From Neoechinorhynchus agilis (lineage: Eukaryota > Acanthocephala): 64,000 nucleotides of DNA. The stretch spans positions 2,976,001 through 3,040,000 of the forward strand of contig CM121343.1 of assembly GCA_051530055.1 (NCBI GenBank). The letters run 5' to 3'. A program made the position numbers and the translations under genes. Below, in pieces: positions 8,863 to 21,189 of this stretch (positions within the stretch are counted from its first letter, which is position 1; each line of letters opens with the position of its first letter). Under the pieces are notes generated by a model. The model made no database searches. It was not told the DNA's origin and saw only the letters and a program-made list of their open reading frames with translations.

Positions 8863-11800
8863 AACGTACCGACTCGCTACCTTCATTGTTCATTGCGGGC
8901 TTCACGATGTTGTTATGTTTCTTATGCTCGCGACGCTCGCACTCGTTCCCTTCATTGTTGATTGCGAGCCTCACTATATTGTTGGGTTTCTTATGCTCGC
9001 GATGTTCGGACTCGCTACCTTCATTGTAGATTGCGGGCTTAAGGATGTTGTTGTGTCTTTTATGCTCACGACGCTCCCACTCGTTCCCTTCATTGCTGAT
9101 TGCGGGCCTCACGATATTGTAGTGTTTCTTATGCCCCCAACGTACCGACTCGCTACCTTCATTGTTGATTGCGCGCATCACGATGTTACTGTGTTTCTAA
9201 TGCCTGCGACCTTCGGACTCGCTGCCTTCATTGTTGAATGCGGACTTGAGGATGTTGTGTTCTTATTCTCGCGATGCTCGGACTCGTTCCCTTAATTGTT
9301 GATTGCAGCCTTACGATGTTGTTGTGTTTCTTATGCTTGCAACGTTCGGACTCGCTACCTTGATTGCATTGCGGGCTTCACGATGTTGTTGTGTTTCTTA
9401 TGCTCGCGATGTTCGGACTCGCTGCCTTCATTGTTGATTGCTGGTTTCACGATGTTGTTGTGTTTCTTATGCCTACGACGCTCGGGCTCGCTGCCTTCAT
9501 TGTTGAGTTCCAGCCTCACGATATTATTGTATTTCTAATGCTCGCAATGTTCGGACTCGCTAACTTCATTGTTGATGTTGGGCCTCAGGATGTTACTGTG
9601 TTTCTTATACCTGCGACGTTCGGACTCGTTGCCTTCATTGTTCAGTTCGAGCCTCACAATATTGTTGTGTTTCTTATGCCCGTAACGTATTGAATCGCTA
9701 CCATGATTGCTGGTTGCGGGCTTCACGATGTTGTTGTGTTTCTTATGCTCGCTCGGACTCGTACCCTTCATTGTTAATTGCGGGCTTCACGATGTTGTTG
9801 TGTTTCTTATGCTCGCGACACCCGGGCTCGCTGCGTTCATTGTTGAGTTCCAGCCTCACGATGTTGTTGTATTTCTAATGCTCGCGATGTTCGGACTCGC
9901 TAACTTCATTGTTGATTGCGGGCCTAACGGTGTTATTGTGTTGCTTATGCCTGCGACGTTCGGACTCGCTATCTTTATTGTTGATTCGAACCTCAGGATG
10001 TTATTGTGTTTCTTATGCCTGCAACGTTCGGACTCGCTGCCTTGATTGTTGTATTCGAGCCTCACGATGTTGTTGTGTTTCTTATGCCCGAAGTCGACTC
10101 GTTTATTGTGATTGCGGCTACGATTTTTGTTTCTATGCTGCAGTTCGGACTCGTACCTTATTGTATTCGGGCTCACGATGTTGTTGTGTTTCTTATGCGC
10201 GATCGGCTGTCTTCATTGTTGATCTTCGCCGACGCTCGGGCTCGCTGCCTTCATTGTTGATTCCAGCCTCACGATGTTATTGTATTTCTAATGCTCGCGA
10301 TGTTCGGACTCGCTAACTTCATTGTTGATTGGGCCTCAGGATGTTATTGTGTTTCTTATGCCTGCGACGTTCGGACTCGCTGCCTTCATTGTTGATTCGA
10401 GCCTCACATTTGTTGTGTTTTTATGCCGAACGATGATCGCTACTGATTGTGGTTGCGGCTCACGATGTTGTTGTGTTTCTTATGCTGCTCGGACTCGTCT
10501 TCATTGTATTGCGGGCTCACGATGTTGTTGTGTTTCTTATGCTCGCGACACCCGGGCTCGCTGCGTTCATTGTTGAGTTCCAGCCTCACGATGTTGTTGT
10601 ATTTCCAATGCTCACGATGTTCGGACTCGCTAACTTCATTGTTGATTGCGGGCCTCACGGTGTTATTGTGTTGCTTATGCCTGCGACGTTCGGACTCGCT
10701 ATCTTTATTGTTGATTGCGAACCTCAGGATGTTATTGTGTTTCTTATGCCTGCAACGTTCGGACTCGCTGCCTTGATTGTTGTATTCGAGCCTCACGATG
10801 TTGTTGTGTTTCTTATGCCCGCAACGTACTGACTCGCTACTTTGATTGTGGATTGCTGGCTTCACGATTTTGTTGTATTTCTAATGCTGGCGATGTTCGA
10901 ACTCGTTACCTTCATTGTAGATTGCGGGCATCACGATGTTGTTGTGTTTCTTATACCTGCGACGCTCGGACCTGTTCCCTTCATTGTTGATTGCAGCCTC
11001 ACGATGTTGTTGTATTTCCAATGCTCGCGATGTTCGGACTCGCTAACTTCATTGTTGATTGCGGGCCTAACGATGTTATTGTGTTTCTTATGCTTGCGAC
11101 GTTCGGACTCGCTGCCTTTATTGTTGATTCGGTCACGATGTTGTTGTGTTTCTTATGCTCGCAACACCGGGCTCTCTGCGTTCATTGTTGAGTTCCAGCC
11201 TCACGATGTTGTTGTATTTCTAATGCTGGAATGTTCGGACTCGCTAACTTCATTGTTGATTGCGGGCCTCACGGTGTTATTGTGTTGCTTATGCCGCGAC
11301 GTTCGCACTTGCTGCCTTATTGTTGATTGGCTCCATGTTGTTGTATTTCCAATGCTCACGAGTTCGGACTCGCTAACTTCATTGTTGATTGCGGGCTCAC
11401 GGTGTTATTGTGTTGCTTATGCCGCGACCGCTGCTGTTATTGTTGATTGGTCACGGTGTTATTGTGTTGCTTATGCCTGCGACGTTCGGACTCGCTATCT
11501 TTATTGTTGATTGCGAACCTCAGGATGTTATTGTGTTTCTTATGCCTGCAACGTTCGGACTCGCTGCCTTGATTGTTGTATTCGAGCCTCACGATGTTGT
11601 TGTGTTTCTTATGCCCGCAACGTACTGACTCGCTACTTTGATTGTGGATTGCTGGCTTCACGATTTTGTTGTATTTCTAATGCTGGCGATGTTCGAACTC
11701 GTTACCTTCATTGTAGATTGCGGGCATCACGATGTTGTTGTGTTTCTTATACCTGCGACGCTCGGACCTGTTCCCTTCATTGTTGATTGCAGCCTCACGA

Positions 11801-12055
11801 TGTTGTTGTATTTCCAATGCTCGCGATGTTCGGACTCGCTAACTTCATTGTTGATTGCGGGCCTAACGATATTGTTGTGTTTCTCATGCGTGCCACGTTA
11901 GGACTCGCTGCCTTTATTGTTGATTTCGAGCCTCACGATATTGTTGTGTTTCTCACGCCCTCAACGTACTGGCTCGCTACTTCGATTGTTGATTGCGTGC
12001 TTCACGATGTTCTTGTTTTTCTTATACTAGCAGCGCTCGGACTTATTTTATTGGT
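8850..12055 (+). repeat. 69-bp minisatellite (about 46 units)
   Basis: The unit contains TTCATTGTTGATTGCGGGC, CTCACGATGTTGTTGTGTTT, CTTATGC(T/C)(C/T)GCGACG and CGGACTCGCTGCC, repeating every 69 bp (8882, 8951, 9020 and on). As 69 is a multiple of three, several frames stay open over long distances on both strands. These include a hydrophobic one (FIVDCGPHDVVVFLMLA) and a charged one (EHKKHNNIVRP). Some units at about 10080-10500 and 11120-11460 are shortened by scattered small losses. Confidence 0.95.
10668..11881 (+). repeat. Higher-order duplication within the 69-bp minisatellite
   Basis: The block from about 10668 to 11085 reappears 796 bp later, from about 11464 to 11881, apparently without differences and with the same odd unit variants (for example GCGAACCTCAGG followed by the TTGATTGTTGTATTCG variant). 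This is a recent duplication or an assembly duplication. Confidence 0.8.
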
Positions 12056-12154
12056 AATTTAAATGCGAGCAGCATGCTATTGGTTGTGTTTCTTGTGCTC
12101 GTCTTGTAAAGGGTCGCCCCTCCATTGTTTTATGTGGCCGTCGCGCTGTTTTGT

Positions 12155-12720
12155 TGTCTTTCGATAAAAAAAACATTCAAACGCCATAAAATAAAGCTTA
12201 AAATCATCGTCTCAAAATTGTAGCCGTGGAAAGCTGTAAGCTTTTCAGTTCACCGAAATGATTTGACATTCGATAAACAAACATTTAAACGCCATAAAAT
12301 AAATCTTAAAATTATCGTCTCAGAATTACAACTGTGAAAAGCTGTAAGCTTCTCAGTTCACCGAAATGATTTGACATTCGATAAAAAAACATTCAAACGC
12401 CATAAAATAAATCTTAAAATCATCGTCTCAAATGTTTAACCGTGGAAAGCTGCAAGCTTCTCAGTTCATCGAAATGATTTGACATTCGATAAAAAAGCAT
12501 TCAAACGCCATAAAATAAATCTTAAAATCATCGTCTCAGAATTAAAGCTGTGAAAAGCTGTAAGCTTCTCAGTTCACCGAAATGACTTGACATTCGATAA
12601 AAAAAACATTCAAACGTCATAAAAATAAATCTTAAAATCATCGTCTCAAAATTATAACCGTGGAAAAGTTTAAATTTCACAGTTAATCGAGATGAGTTAA
12701 TTTTTGTGGATTGTGAACTT
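12155..12720 (+). repeat. 108-bp tandem repeat (about 5 units)
   Basis: Units start with CATTCGATAAAAAA at about 12159, 12268, 12376, 12484 and 12592, spaced 108-109 bp. Each contains CGCCATAAAATAAA, ATCGTCTCA and AGCTGTAAGCTTCTCAGTTC. No coding signal is seen. Confidence 0.9.
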
Positions 12721-12903
12721 TCGGGAAGGATTGTTAAAGTCGAAACCTATTCAACTTTAACAATTCCTCCTGGATGTTCATGATCGTTCAAAATGAAAGG
12801 TATCTAACCGCCTGAATGCAATCTTCAAGAAAATAACCGAGTTTACTTGACGCTCGAAAAAACACTATGAATTCCAAAAAACGAAACTAAATCAAAGAAT
12901 AAT

Positions 12904-13110
12904 ATTGGTGAACATACTCCCGGTCATAAACTATTTGATTTTTATTTATTTGAAATATTTCGAAGGAGGTAATCTCGCCATATCAGTCATTGTTTTGCAA
13001 GTAACAGAAACCAAAACACTTGCAAAACAATGACCGATTAGGCGAGGTTACCTCCTTCGAAATATTTCAAATAAATAAAAATCAAATAGGTTATGACCGG
13101 GAGTTGTTTT
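12904..13110. mobile_element. Foldback element (MITE-like)
   Basis: Two inverted arms of about 90 bp start with ACTCCCGGTCATAA at 12916 and end with TTATGACCGGGAGT at 13104. They share TATTTCGAAGGAGGTAA and its complement, and are separated by a short loop near 13005-13018. The flanks on both sides read AGAATAAT (12896-12903 and 13111-13118), which fits an 8-bp target duplication. No transposase is encoded. A worn half copy lies at 63.5 kb. Confidence 0.8.
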
Positions 13111-13118
13111 AGAATAAT

Positions 13119-14824
13119 ACCGTACAACCATGAAAACTTTTCAAGTTATTGGGATAACTTGAAATTCGGTAAAAAACGTTCATATACATATAAAATAAAA
13201 ATAAATCCGAAAAGCAACATTTTAAAATAGAATTAACATTTTCTCGGATTGTTTTCTTCGGCTCCATCCTATGTCTACGAATGGGTGATTTTTTTGTTGG
13301 AGGCATAAAATAGTCCTTTGCGTGTTGGCACTTTCCTACAAAGGCTCAATGGATGCCAGTGCAATTTGCGCTTGTTCCTTTTTTTTATTGTCAAGACTCG
13401 GACATGGTAAAGATCGTGAATAATTTTAACAATTTTTAATATTTTATTTCAATTTGTTACTTTTGGTATGGACGCAAGCTACCTAAATCGCACTCCGGTT
13501 GATAATTCAATTTGTGCAAAATAGTCAATTCGATAAGTGCTAAGAACCTTTTCCAATTACTTTTGCCTGGTCTCGTTGTTTATTTCCTTAAATACAAAGA
13601 AAACACGAACAAATATCTCGTTGTGCTGAGTAAATAAAGTAAAAATAAAAGTGTGAATCCTTTTTTTTGTAGGAATAATTATTGAAATTAAAAAGGATAA
13701 ATACTGTTCTTATAGATTTTTTTTATTTTGTCTTTTAAACGTTAGATGCCTCAGAAATCGAGCACATGGAAAGATTGCTGGAATTAAAGCATCTAATACG
13801 GACGAATACTTCAATAGCGCAACTTAATTAAATTTTAACCAATGTGAAAATTCGTCGTAGCTAAGCTAGTGGCGCACAATCGAATTAAGCTCATAGTGTT
13901 TCATTAATTATAATTCTGTGCAGGTTTGCACGCTTACAGTAATTCGATGACAGCTCTCAATTTATCCACTAAAACAAACTTTGTATTGCTTTTTCGTCTT
14001 GGGCACGAACGCTACTTGATTGGATGGTCCTCGACAGCAAAATCAGTGCAGTCATGTACGATTTTTCCAATAATGCGTGATCGTGTTTGATGTATCGTGT
14101 AAATTGCCTAATTCACTTTCCTTGTGCGTAAAATAGCTGCTCCATCAGTCAAACTATTTCATCCATTTCTCGATTAAACACTTCTAAAGTGACACACTTG
14201 AGCATCTATATCGACACCTATTTGAACCAATAAATGGGCATTTGTAGATTTACCACTTCATTAAATGCACTTAGTTCAATTTAGACAATGCAACTTCGGT
14301 TCAGATGTCGGTACACCGTTGTCCACAACTTTATAGAGCAATCAGTAGGTGACAAAATGCCCAGTAACTGGAATATAGTATGATAGAACACTATAAAGAA
14401 TCGTTATCCTGGTTAAAGGACTTCGTACAATTGTAGAGTACATAGAAATCGAAATTTGGAGTGCGAATGAAATTATCCGAAAATCGAAATTATTTTATCA
14501 GCCAAACTGAAATCTTTAAGATTTTTTAGCGCTGCCGCACCGAGTTGTATGCTGTTAAAACAATATATGTGTTAATTTAATTCAATAAGATATGAGAACC
14601 ATACACTAGATGCAAATATATAAAGTCTCGCTCTTAATATACATTTGCACTTTCTCTGCTTCATGTAATATAGGCTGGCGTCTATTAAGTGTCAAGGAAC
14701 CAATCAGCTTCGCAGACGGCGTTGGTGGACAAATTCTTAACATAACTGCAAACTTACTTAAATGTAACTCGCGCAAATCTTGGCTGCCGTAAAGTCATCA
14801 ACTAGTGTGATCATTGTCAAAAAA
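13119..14824. other. AT-rich intergenic region upstream of the tailless gene
   Basis: No coding or RNA signal is seen. It ends at the start of the nuclear receptor gene and would hold its promoter, but no specific motif can be supported. Confidence 0.4.
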
Positions 14825-17800
14825 ATGAATCACATTTCGCCCACTGTCTTATCTCCATGTTCAAGTATGGTATGTACTAGGTTTATACTTTACTCTCAAA
14901 TTTAAATAGGAAGAATATTGACGGATGTTCTCTGTGAGGTATGCGAAGATAGTTCATCGGGAAAACATTACGGAATTTATGCTTGCGATGGGTAAACATT
15001 CTGGCGACAGCTATATATTTTGTTATCTTTTTCAAGATGTGCGGGATTCTTTAAACGATCAATTAGGCGTAATCGCCAATATATATGCAAAAACAAATTC
15101 AAAGGAAAATGCACTGTTGACAAAACCCATCGAAATCAATGCCGCTCGTGCAGGTTGAACAAATGCATGAATGCCGGCATGAATAAAGAAGGTATTGATT
15201 TATTCGCTTGGGATCAAATGCTATAAGAACATCTAGCTGTACAGCAAGAACGAGGACCGCGTAATTCTACCATCCGCCGTCAAATTGCACTTATGCTAAA
15301 AACATCCATAAATCGAGCATCTGATGGAGTACCTGATATTTCAAACAGTAATGACGTCTGTAGTAAGAATCGTTACCAAGTCTATGGTTCCGATATCTAT
15401 AAAACGCGAAACATTCCAGTTCTACAGCCAAAAATCAGTCAGGTATGACATATTCTTTACAAAACTAGGCGACTTTTTGCATTTTTGCAGGGCTTGAGAT
15501 CATCGCAATGCTATTTGAGTGACACAAATTCGTTGAAGGAAATGGCTGCAAGACTTCTATTATTTGCAATCAGCTGGTTGAAGACACTACCATTCTTTAC
15601 CTCGCTTCCAGTGGAAACACAGGTAGCATAAACATATAACACAATTATTATTTGGTATAATTGTTATACAAAAGTTCAAAAATCCTCTTGGTCTTATTTT
15701 ATAATTTGCATAAGACGTACCGAAAAATTTCAGAAGGAAAAGTTTAATGCAACGTCTTAGTTGCTAACGCTTTTGATTAATAATTTAGATAGTTTCAAGG
15801 CATTCAGTGTAAAGTCTAGGAAATTTCTTTCAAAATAAATTTCATCCGGTTGATAATCAATGTTTTATTTAACTTCAAAATGTTACCATAAACTACCTGA
15901 AATTAGCAGGATATGCAAAAACCTTCCCATTCTGATCAACAATTTGTAAATTCGTAACGGTAGTGATTGTAAATTTACATTTAGATCGGCGCTGTTATAT
16001 TAACGAAACTTTTTCGCAGTTTGTTTTATAGATGAAACACACAAACAACTATTTAAAATTCTTGTAATTGGAGACTTCAGTTAGCGCTGTTGGAGCCAAT
16101 AGGCACAGACCTTTGGAATTTTATTGTCCGGATTGTCATCATTCTGCTTACGTTTTGGACAATAAAACCTGGCTAAAGAAAAACAAAATAGGCTGCATAG
16201 ACATTTAAAATAATAGTGATGAATATTGATATGTGACTTAGAATTATTGTTTAGGTCTTCACCCGGTAAATGATTTTTTCAATTAAAAACTTTTCGAATC
16301 TCGTCACGTTTATCATCAGTTCTAAAATACAACGCCCTGCTTGTTCAAAATGCTTGAAAATATAATGATGTGGTGAGATGCATTCATATTTTTCACTAAT
16401 GTATACCAAAATAGTATATAATTAACTCGTTTTTGCAAATGTATCGACAATTGAACGTTGTTCATCATCTTCACAATTTACAAGAGGACGCCTGGGATTT
16501 ATTAAATCGCTATCAATGTTAATTCAAATCGTTTCATGAAAATGAAGTCAAATTATTATTCGCTGAGACGCAGCTTTCCAAATATCTTTATTTAAGCAGG
16601 TATGATTCTAGAAATATGATGAATCAGCTCCAACCATATGATGTAGTTGGTTCAAACGGCCTATAATCTTTTGACATTAGAGATTGTAAAATGCGATAAA
16701 AGAAAATTGGAATTATTGTTTATTTATTAAAGACGTTCTACGAACCTCGTTGGGTTCATCATCAGTTTTTAGTTATTAATAGATGCTTTCGATGAAACTA
16801 AAAAAACTGATGATGAACCCCTTACGAGATTTGTAAAACTTCTTTAATAAATAATCACTTACCGCGGGTGAAGACTTCTAAACAAAAATTCCAATCGCAT
16901 TCCTCGGTACCTCAAATATCGAAATTTGATAAAAGAAAAGATCGCAGGTTTTCATGATTATGCTCATTATATTAATCGCCCGTGAGATAACCACCAGCAT
17001 TCACTGCGAAGCACACATCATTTTAAAGAATTTGAGTAGCGCTCAGATTTTTATTTAATTCGACTATAAAACAATTATGGTGAAATGGCAGTGCGTTTTA
17101 ACCAAATTAGGCACTTTGCGATGTAAGATAATTCACACTAAAATCCTTTGTAACTAATATTTCGAGATTTTGGAGGAAAGATTAAGCAGCCAATATCGTC
17201 TAAAATCAAAAAATCGTTGCACAACATGTGATATTCACAATTATAGTGATTAATTTTGCGTACGGAATTTAAAACGAGTAAAATATTTAATTGAAGCGAT
17301 CAATCGTCCAATATTGACTGTTCGCACTTAATTATTGATCGATGTGCATTAGAATGTACGCTATCCATTTTTCTATTACCTCGTAGACTTGCAATCAATA
17401 TTGTGTTTGTGCGAAAAATAAGATTTTAATTCTAGCGTTTATTCTTGTGCGAAAATCAATATCCTGAATTCAGTTTTAATTTTATTTTTTGCAGTATTCG
17501 CTGATATGTAATCAATGGAAAGAGCAGTTCATCATAGCTTGTGTGCAGTTCAGCCTACCGTTAGATTCAATGGAGAGTTTAGTTTACAATTGTAAGTTCA
17601 ATGTTTCCATATAAAAATCTTGAATAATTAGATTCTCAACATACACGACTGCATTTTAACTTGAGGATGGAGCATCTTCTACAAGGCTGCCTACGAATGA
17701 GGAATATCGTTGAGAAAATGAGGAAAATGCAAATTGATGGCATCGAATATTCTTATTTGAAGATGATTACATTGTTCAAAAGTACAGAATTGTCAACCTG

Positions 17801-17972
17801 CTTCCTAGTATTGATTCAGCTCCCTTAATAGGCCAGTGCGGAACCTCGGTTACGATGGAAGCAAGAATGATTCATGATTACGCTATGAGATCGCTATCGA
17901 GGCATATCATAAATAAATACCCAGATCAAAAACATCGATTAAGTCGATTGATTACTGATAATGCTTCACTTT
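14825..17972 (+). CDS. tll: Tailless/TLX (NR2E) nuclear receptor
   Basis: Eight exons join in frame: 14825-14864, 14910-14991, 15037-15191, 15228-15442, 15491-15622, 17495-17591, 17632-17781 and 17820-17972. The zinc-finger domain reads [44 protein letters not shown] and [17 protein letters not shown]. The following [12 protein letters not shown] is a hallmark of tailless (TLX has AVQHERGPRTST). The ligand-domain pieces [34 protein letters not shown] and [12 protein letters not shown] match helices 3-8 of NR2E proteins. Family members are DNA-binding repressors in neural and anterior patterning; C. elegans nhr-67 is the nematode counterpart. Introns are 36-48 bp except one of 1.87 kb that holds MITE copies. 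The last exon is not settled: a candidate follows an acceptor near 18310, where one frame reads IGSAIFEQVI, like the AF-2 helix, but the phase from exon 8 does not fit cleanly. Confidence 0.93.
16225..16335 (+). mobile_element. Foldback MITE end in the tailless intron
   Basis: GAATTATTGTTTAGGTCTTC, CACCCGGTAAATGATTTTTT, CAATTAAAAACTTTTCGAA and ATCATCAGTTCT match the arms of the elements at 16.7 and 40.4 kb. Confidence 0.6.
16700..16925. mobile_element. Foldback MITE in the tailless intron
   Basis: The left arm runs through TTGGAATTATTGTTT, AAAGACGTTCTACGAACCTC and GGGTTCATCATCAGTTTTT. The right arm carries the complements: AAAAACTGATGATGAACCC, CTTACGAGATTTG, CGCGGGTGAAGACTTC and ATTCCAATCGCATTCCTCGG. 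It encodes no protein. The family is scattered through the window. Confidence 0.75.
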
Positions 17973-18644
17973 GTAAGGGGAATCGCTTTTCAACAACACA
18001 CGTGTAATAAAATTTAAAAATTCCTTAGGACTGATTATCGATTTTTTTCTGTTTATTTTTTTCAAGTATCCACTATATGCCAATAAGGAAAATCCACTTG
18101 AATTTTTATCGTTTGTACAGGGGATAATTTTGCTCCGACAAAAATTCAGAGAACGCAGCAAATAAGGGTTTGAAGCTTGTATAATCGATTCCGTAGATTT
18201 AAACGGGTTTACTTCTTGTATTTGACAAAATCGCAGTGAAGCATTTCCCTTAATTTGCTTAATGATTCAAAGTTTATACCCAAGGAGTGCATAAGTGAAA
18301 TATTTTTCAGAAGCGCAATCGGTTCAGCAATTTTTGAACAAGTAATCTGTGACTTTTATCGTGTCTTGCACGTTTGATAGACGAACGCTACAGGCTAAAT
18401 TCTGGTTCATGCATGATTTAAATGTAGTTGTTGCGTATTTGAGTTGTTAATAAATAAGCGCAGAGTTTGCCACACCGATGTTGTGGAGGACATTCGTCGG
18501 GAACATCGCAGCATAATCATTCTCTGTTAATAGTTACATTTCCGCAAACAGAATATGTCAGTCAAAATAACAATAATGAAGGAACTTTTCCTGGCAACGG
18601 CTTAAGCCACCATCAAAAATATTTTGTTCTTAAATATTAATCGC

Positions 18645-19990
18645 AAGCCGGTTCTATTGATGCAGATTTAGGGCATCCCTTCCTCCGGAGGAATGAAGCC
18701 ACACTGATCTCTTACATCAGTGAAGTGATTTAACCACTTAGACTCTCATGCATACGATGAAGAGTTTGTACATCTCGACCAAGGGATGTCCTAAATCTGA
18801 ATCAATAGAACCGGCTTGCCTAATATAAACATTTAAGAATTCAACCCTCACGACTGATTTATTGATGGCAAACCGGTTCTATTGATTCAGATTTAGGACA
18901 TCCCTTCCTCGGCTTTTTAGTTTTTCCTTCTTGGCATGAAGCCAAAATACCTCGTTGAAGGGAGGAGGAAACTCACTGATGAATCCCGGCACTTCAAGAG
19001 GACATCAGAGAAGTGATTGAATCACTTAGACTCTGATGCATACGATGAAGAGTTTGTACATCTCGACCAAGGGATGTCCTAAATCTGAATCAATAGAACC
19101 GGCTTGCCTAATATAAACATTTAAGAATTCAACCCTCACGACTGATTTATTGATGGCAAACCGGTTCTATTGATTCAGATTTAGGACATCCCTTCCTCGG
19201 CTTTTTAGTTTTTCCTTCTTGGCATGAAGCCAAAATACCTCGTTGAAGGGAGGAGGAAACTCACTGATGAATCCCGGCACTTCAAGAGGACATCAGAGAA
19301 GTGATTGAATCACTTAGACTCTGATGCATACGATGAAGAGTTTGTACATCTCGACCAAGGGATGTCCTAAATCTGAATCAATAGAACCGGCTTGCTAATA
19401 TAAACATTTAAGAATTCAACCCTCACGACTGATTTATTGATGGCAAACCGGTTCTATTGATTCAGATTTAGGACATCCCTTCCTCGGCTTTTTAGTTTTT
19501 CCTTCTTGGCATGAAGCCAAAATACCTCGTTGAAGGAAGGATGTCCTATCTGAATCATAGAACCGGTTCTATAAACATTTAGTTAACTAATGTTTATTAT
19601 GCACCGGTTCTATTGATTCAGATTTAGGACATCCATAATATAAACATTTAAGAATTCAACCCTCACGACTGATTTATTGATGGCAAACCGGTTCTATTGA
19701 TTCAGATTTAGGACATCCCTTCCTCGGCTTTTTAGTTTTTCCTTCTTGGCATGAAGCCAAAATACCTCGTTGAAGGGAGGAGGAAACTCACTGATGAATC
19801 CCGCCTCTTCTGGAGTTATATGAGAATCCGGAGGGATCCGGGTACAAACTCTTCATCGTATGCATAAAAGTCTAAGTGATTCAATCACTTCTCTGATGTA
19901 AGTTATCGGTGTGGCTTCATACCAAAAGGGAAAACTAAAAAGCCTAGGCTGCGAAGAGAAATTCGTCCATCGCTCTAAATTTTCCAACCT
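18645..19990. repeat. Palindromic repeat units carrying a SINE body, in tandem
   Basis: Each unit is bounded by inverted ends: GCAAACCGGTTCTATTGATT, CAGATTTAGGACATCCCTT at the left and their complement ending ATAGAACCGGCTTGCC at the right. Clean units start at 18868, 19155 and 19442, about 287 bp apart, with an older one at 18646 and a partial one at 19682. The spacer CTAATATAAACATTTAAGAA recurs between them. The interior (GGGAGGAGGAAACTCACTGA, GAAGTGATTGAATCACTTAG, AAGAGTTTGTACATC) matches the body of the SINEs at 28.2 and 40.0 kb. At 19541-19680 the order is scrambled. Confidence 0.85.
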
Positions 19991-21110
19991 CTCGTCATTG
20001 AGACAATTGGCGTCGTGGGACCAAGCACCAAGGTTGGAAAATGGTTAATCGCAACAACAACAAAAAAAGACCCGTGCAGCCAACTATTTTTGTCCAAGAA
20101 TCACCTGTGCGGTTCAAGAGGATAACGCTGGATCCTCGAAGCCGTGGAGGATAATGATGTTCCTCGGTTTCCATCGGGGATTTATGTGGAATAAATTGCC
20201 TCGCATGACCAAAAGTATCCAAATGTGACAACTATTGTAAAACCGAATGTTTTTGTTTAATCTTCCTGCACTTTAGGCGATTGCACTGATTCGTTATTTT
20301 TAAAGTAGACGCAAAACGAATAATAATAATCGTTGGTTTATAACTTGTCTCTCGGGACATTAATTGCATTACCTGAATAATTCTAGGTCAATGCTATAAG
20401 AGAAATCTTTGTTGGAAGCTTCACAACTGCTAATTTTACGTTTATCGTTAACTTTCATTGGAACAGTATCCTAATATCATAAGAAATTTATGGCCTATTG
20501 AACCGACATGTGAAATATGTCAATTAAAAAAATCAGATTGGTACTTATCACCCAATATCGGCAAACGTTATTGAAAAATAGGTAGTCGACTGCCATTTAC
20601 CGCAGTGAAGAATTAGCTTAGTGAACGAAAGAGCCTGTCCCTTTAGTATCCTCCGCTCGTTTCGAGAATTCTCAAATAATTGCTTTAACAAAAAGTCTAC
20701 ACCGAGCTCCTGATTGCGTTTGCTGGAGATATTTATTTGCGCAATCGCCGTCGTGCTTATAAAAACATTATTGCGAGAGAAATTAAGATGAAACCCGAGT
20801 GGATCTTTGCCCAATACTAAGGAACTCAAAGAAATGTTGAAATAATTGTGCACTTTCAATTACACCAGAATCATTCGCTAAGACGAGTGTAAAACTGTTG
20901 GAACCTTAATACTTTTAAACCCTGCAAACAAGTTCAATCTGAATATCTTTAGCGGACAATTTCAATTTTCCCAATCAATCAAAATAGTTAACGAAGCATG
21001 AATTACTTTATAGTCCAGATACAAATCACTTGTAGAGCTACTTTAGCTAATACTACTAAAAACGATTAATAAAAAAGGATAAATGAATTGCCTTTTTCTT
21101 AGTATCGCCA
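19991..21110. other. Unassigned region with a possible retroposon tail
   Basis: At 20030-20070 a run of AACAACAACAAAAAAA follows a short non-coding stretch, which looks like a retroposon tail. A minus-strand open frame at 20548-20859 (103 codons) contains LLKQLFENSRNERRIL but has no recognisable family; it could be a further exon of the bromodomain gene. Nothing else is seen. Confidence 0.35.
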
Positions 21111-21189
21111 CCCCGGGGGAATTCAAAAATTCACCGATATTTCACCTCTTGGATAATTCCGACATTTCCCCTCAAAGCTTGTCATTGTG

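Noticed and set aside
8850-12055. Many overlapping open frames of 60-222 codons, some hydrophobic
   Set aside because: They follow from a 69-bp repeat whose length is a multiple of three; frames on both strands are open at once, with no start context or domain.
20548-20859. Minus-strand 103-codon frame as a separate gene
   Set aside because: No family recognised and no start context; at most it is an exon of the bromodomain gene, which cannot be shown.
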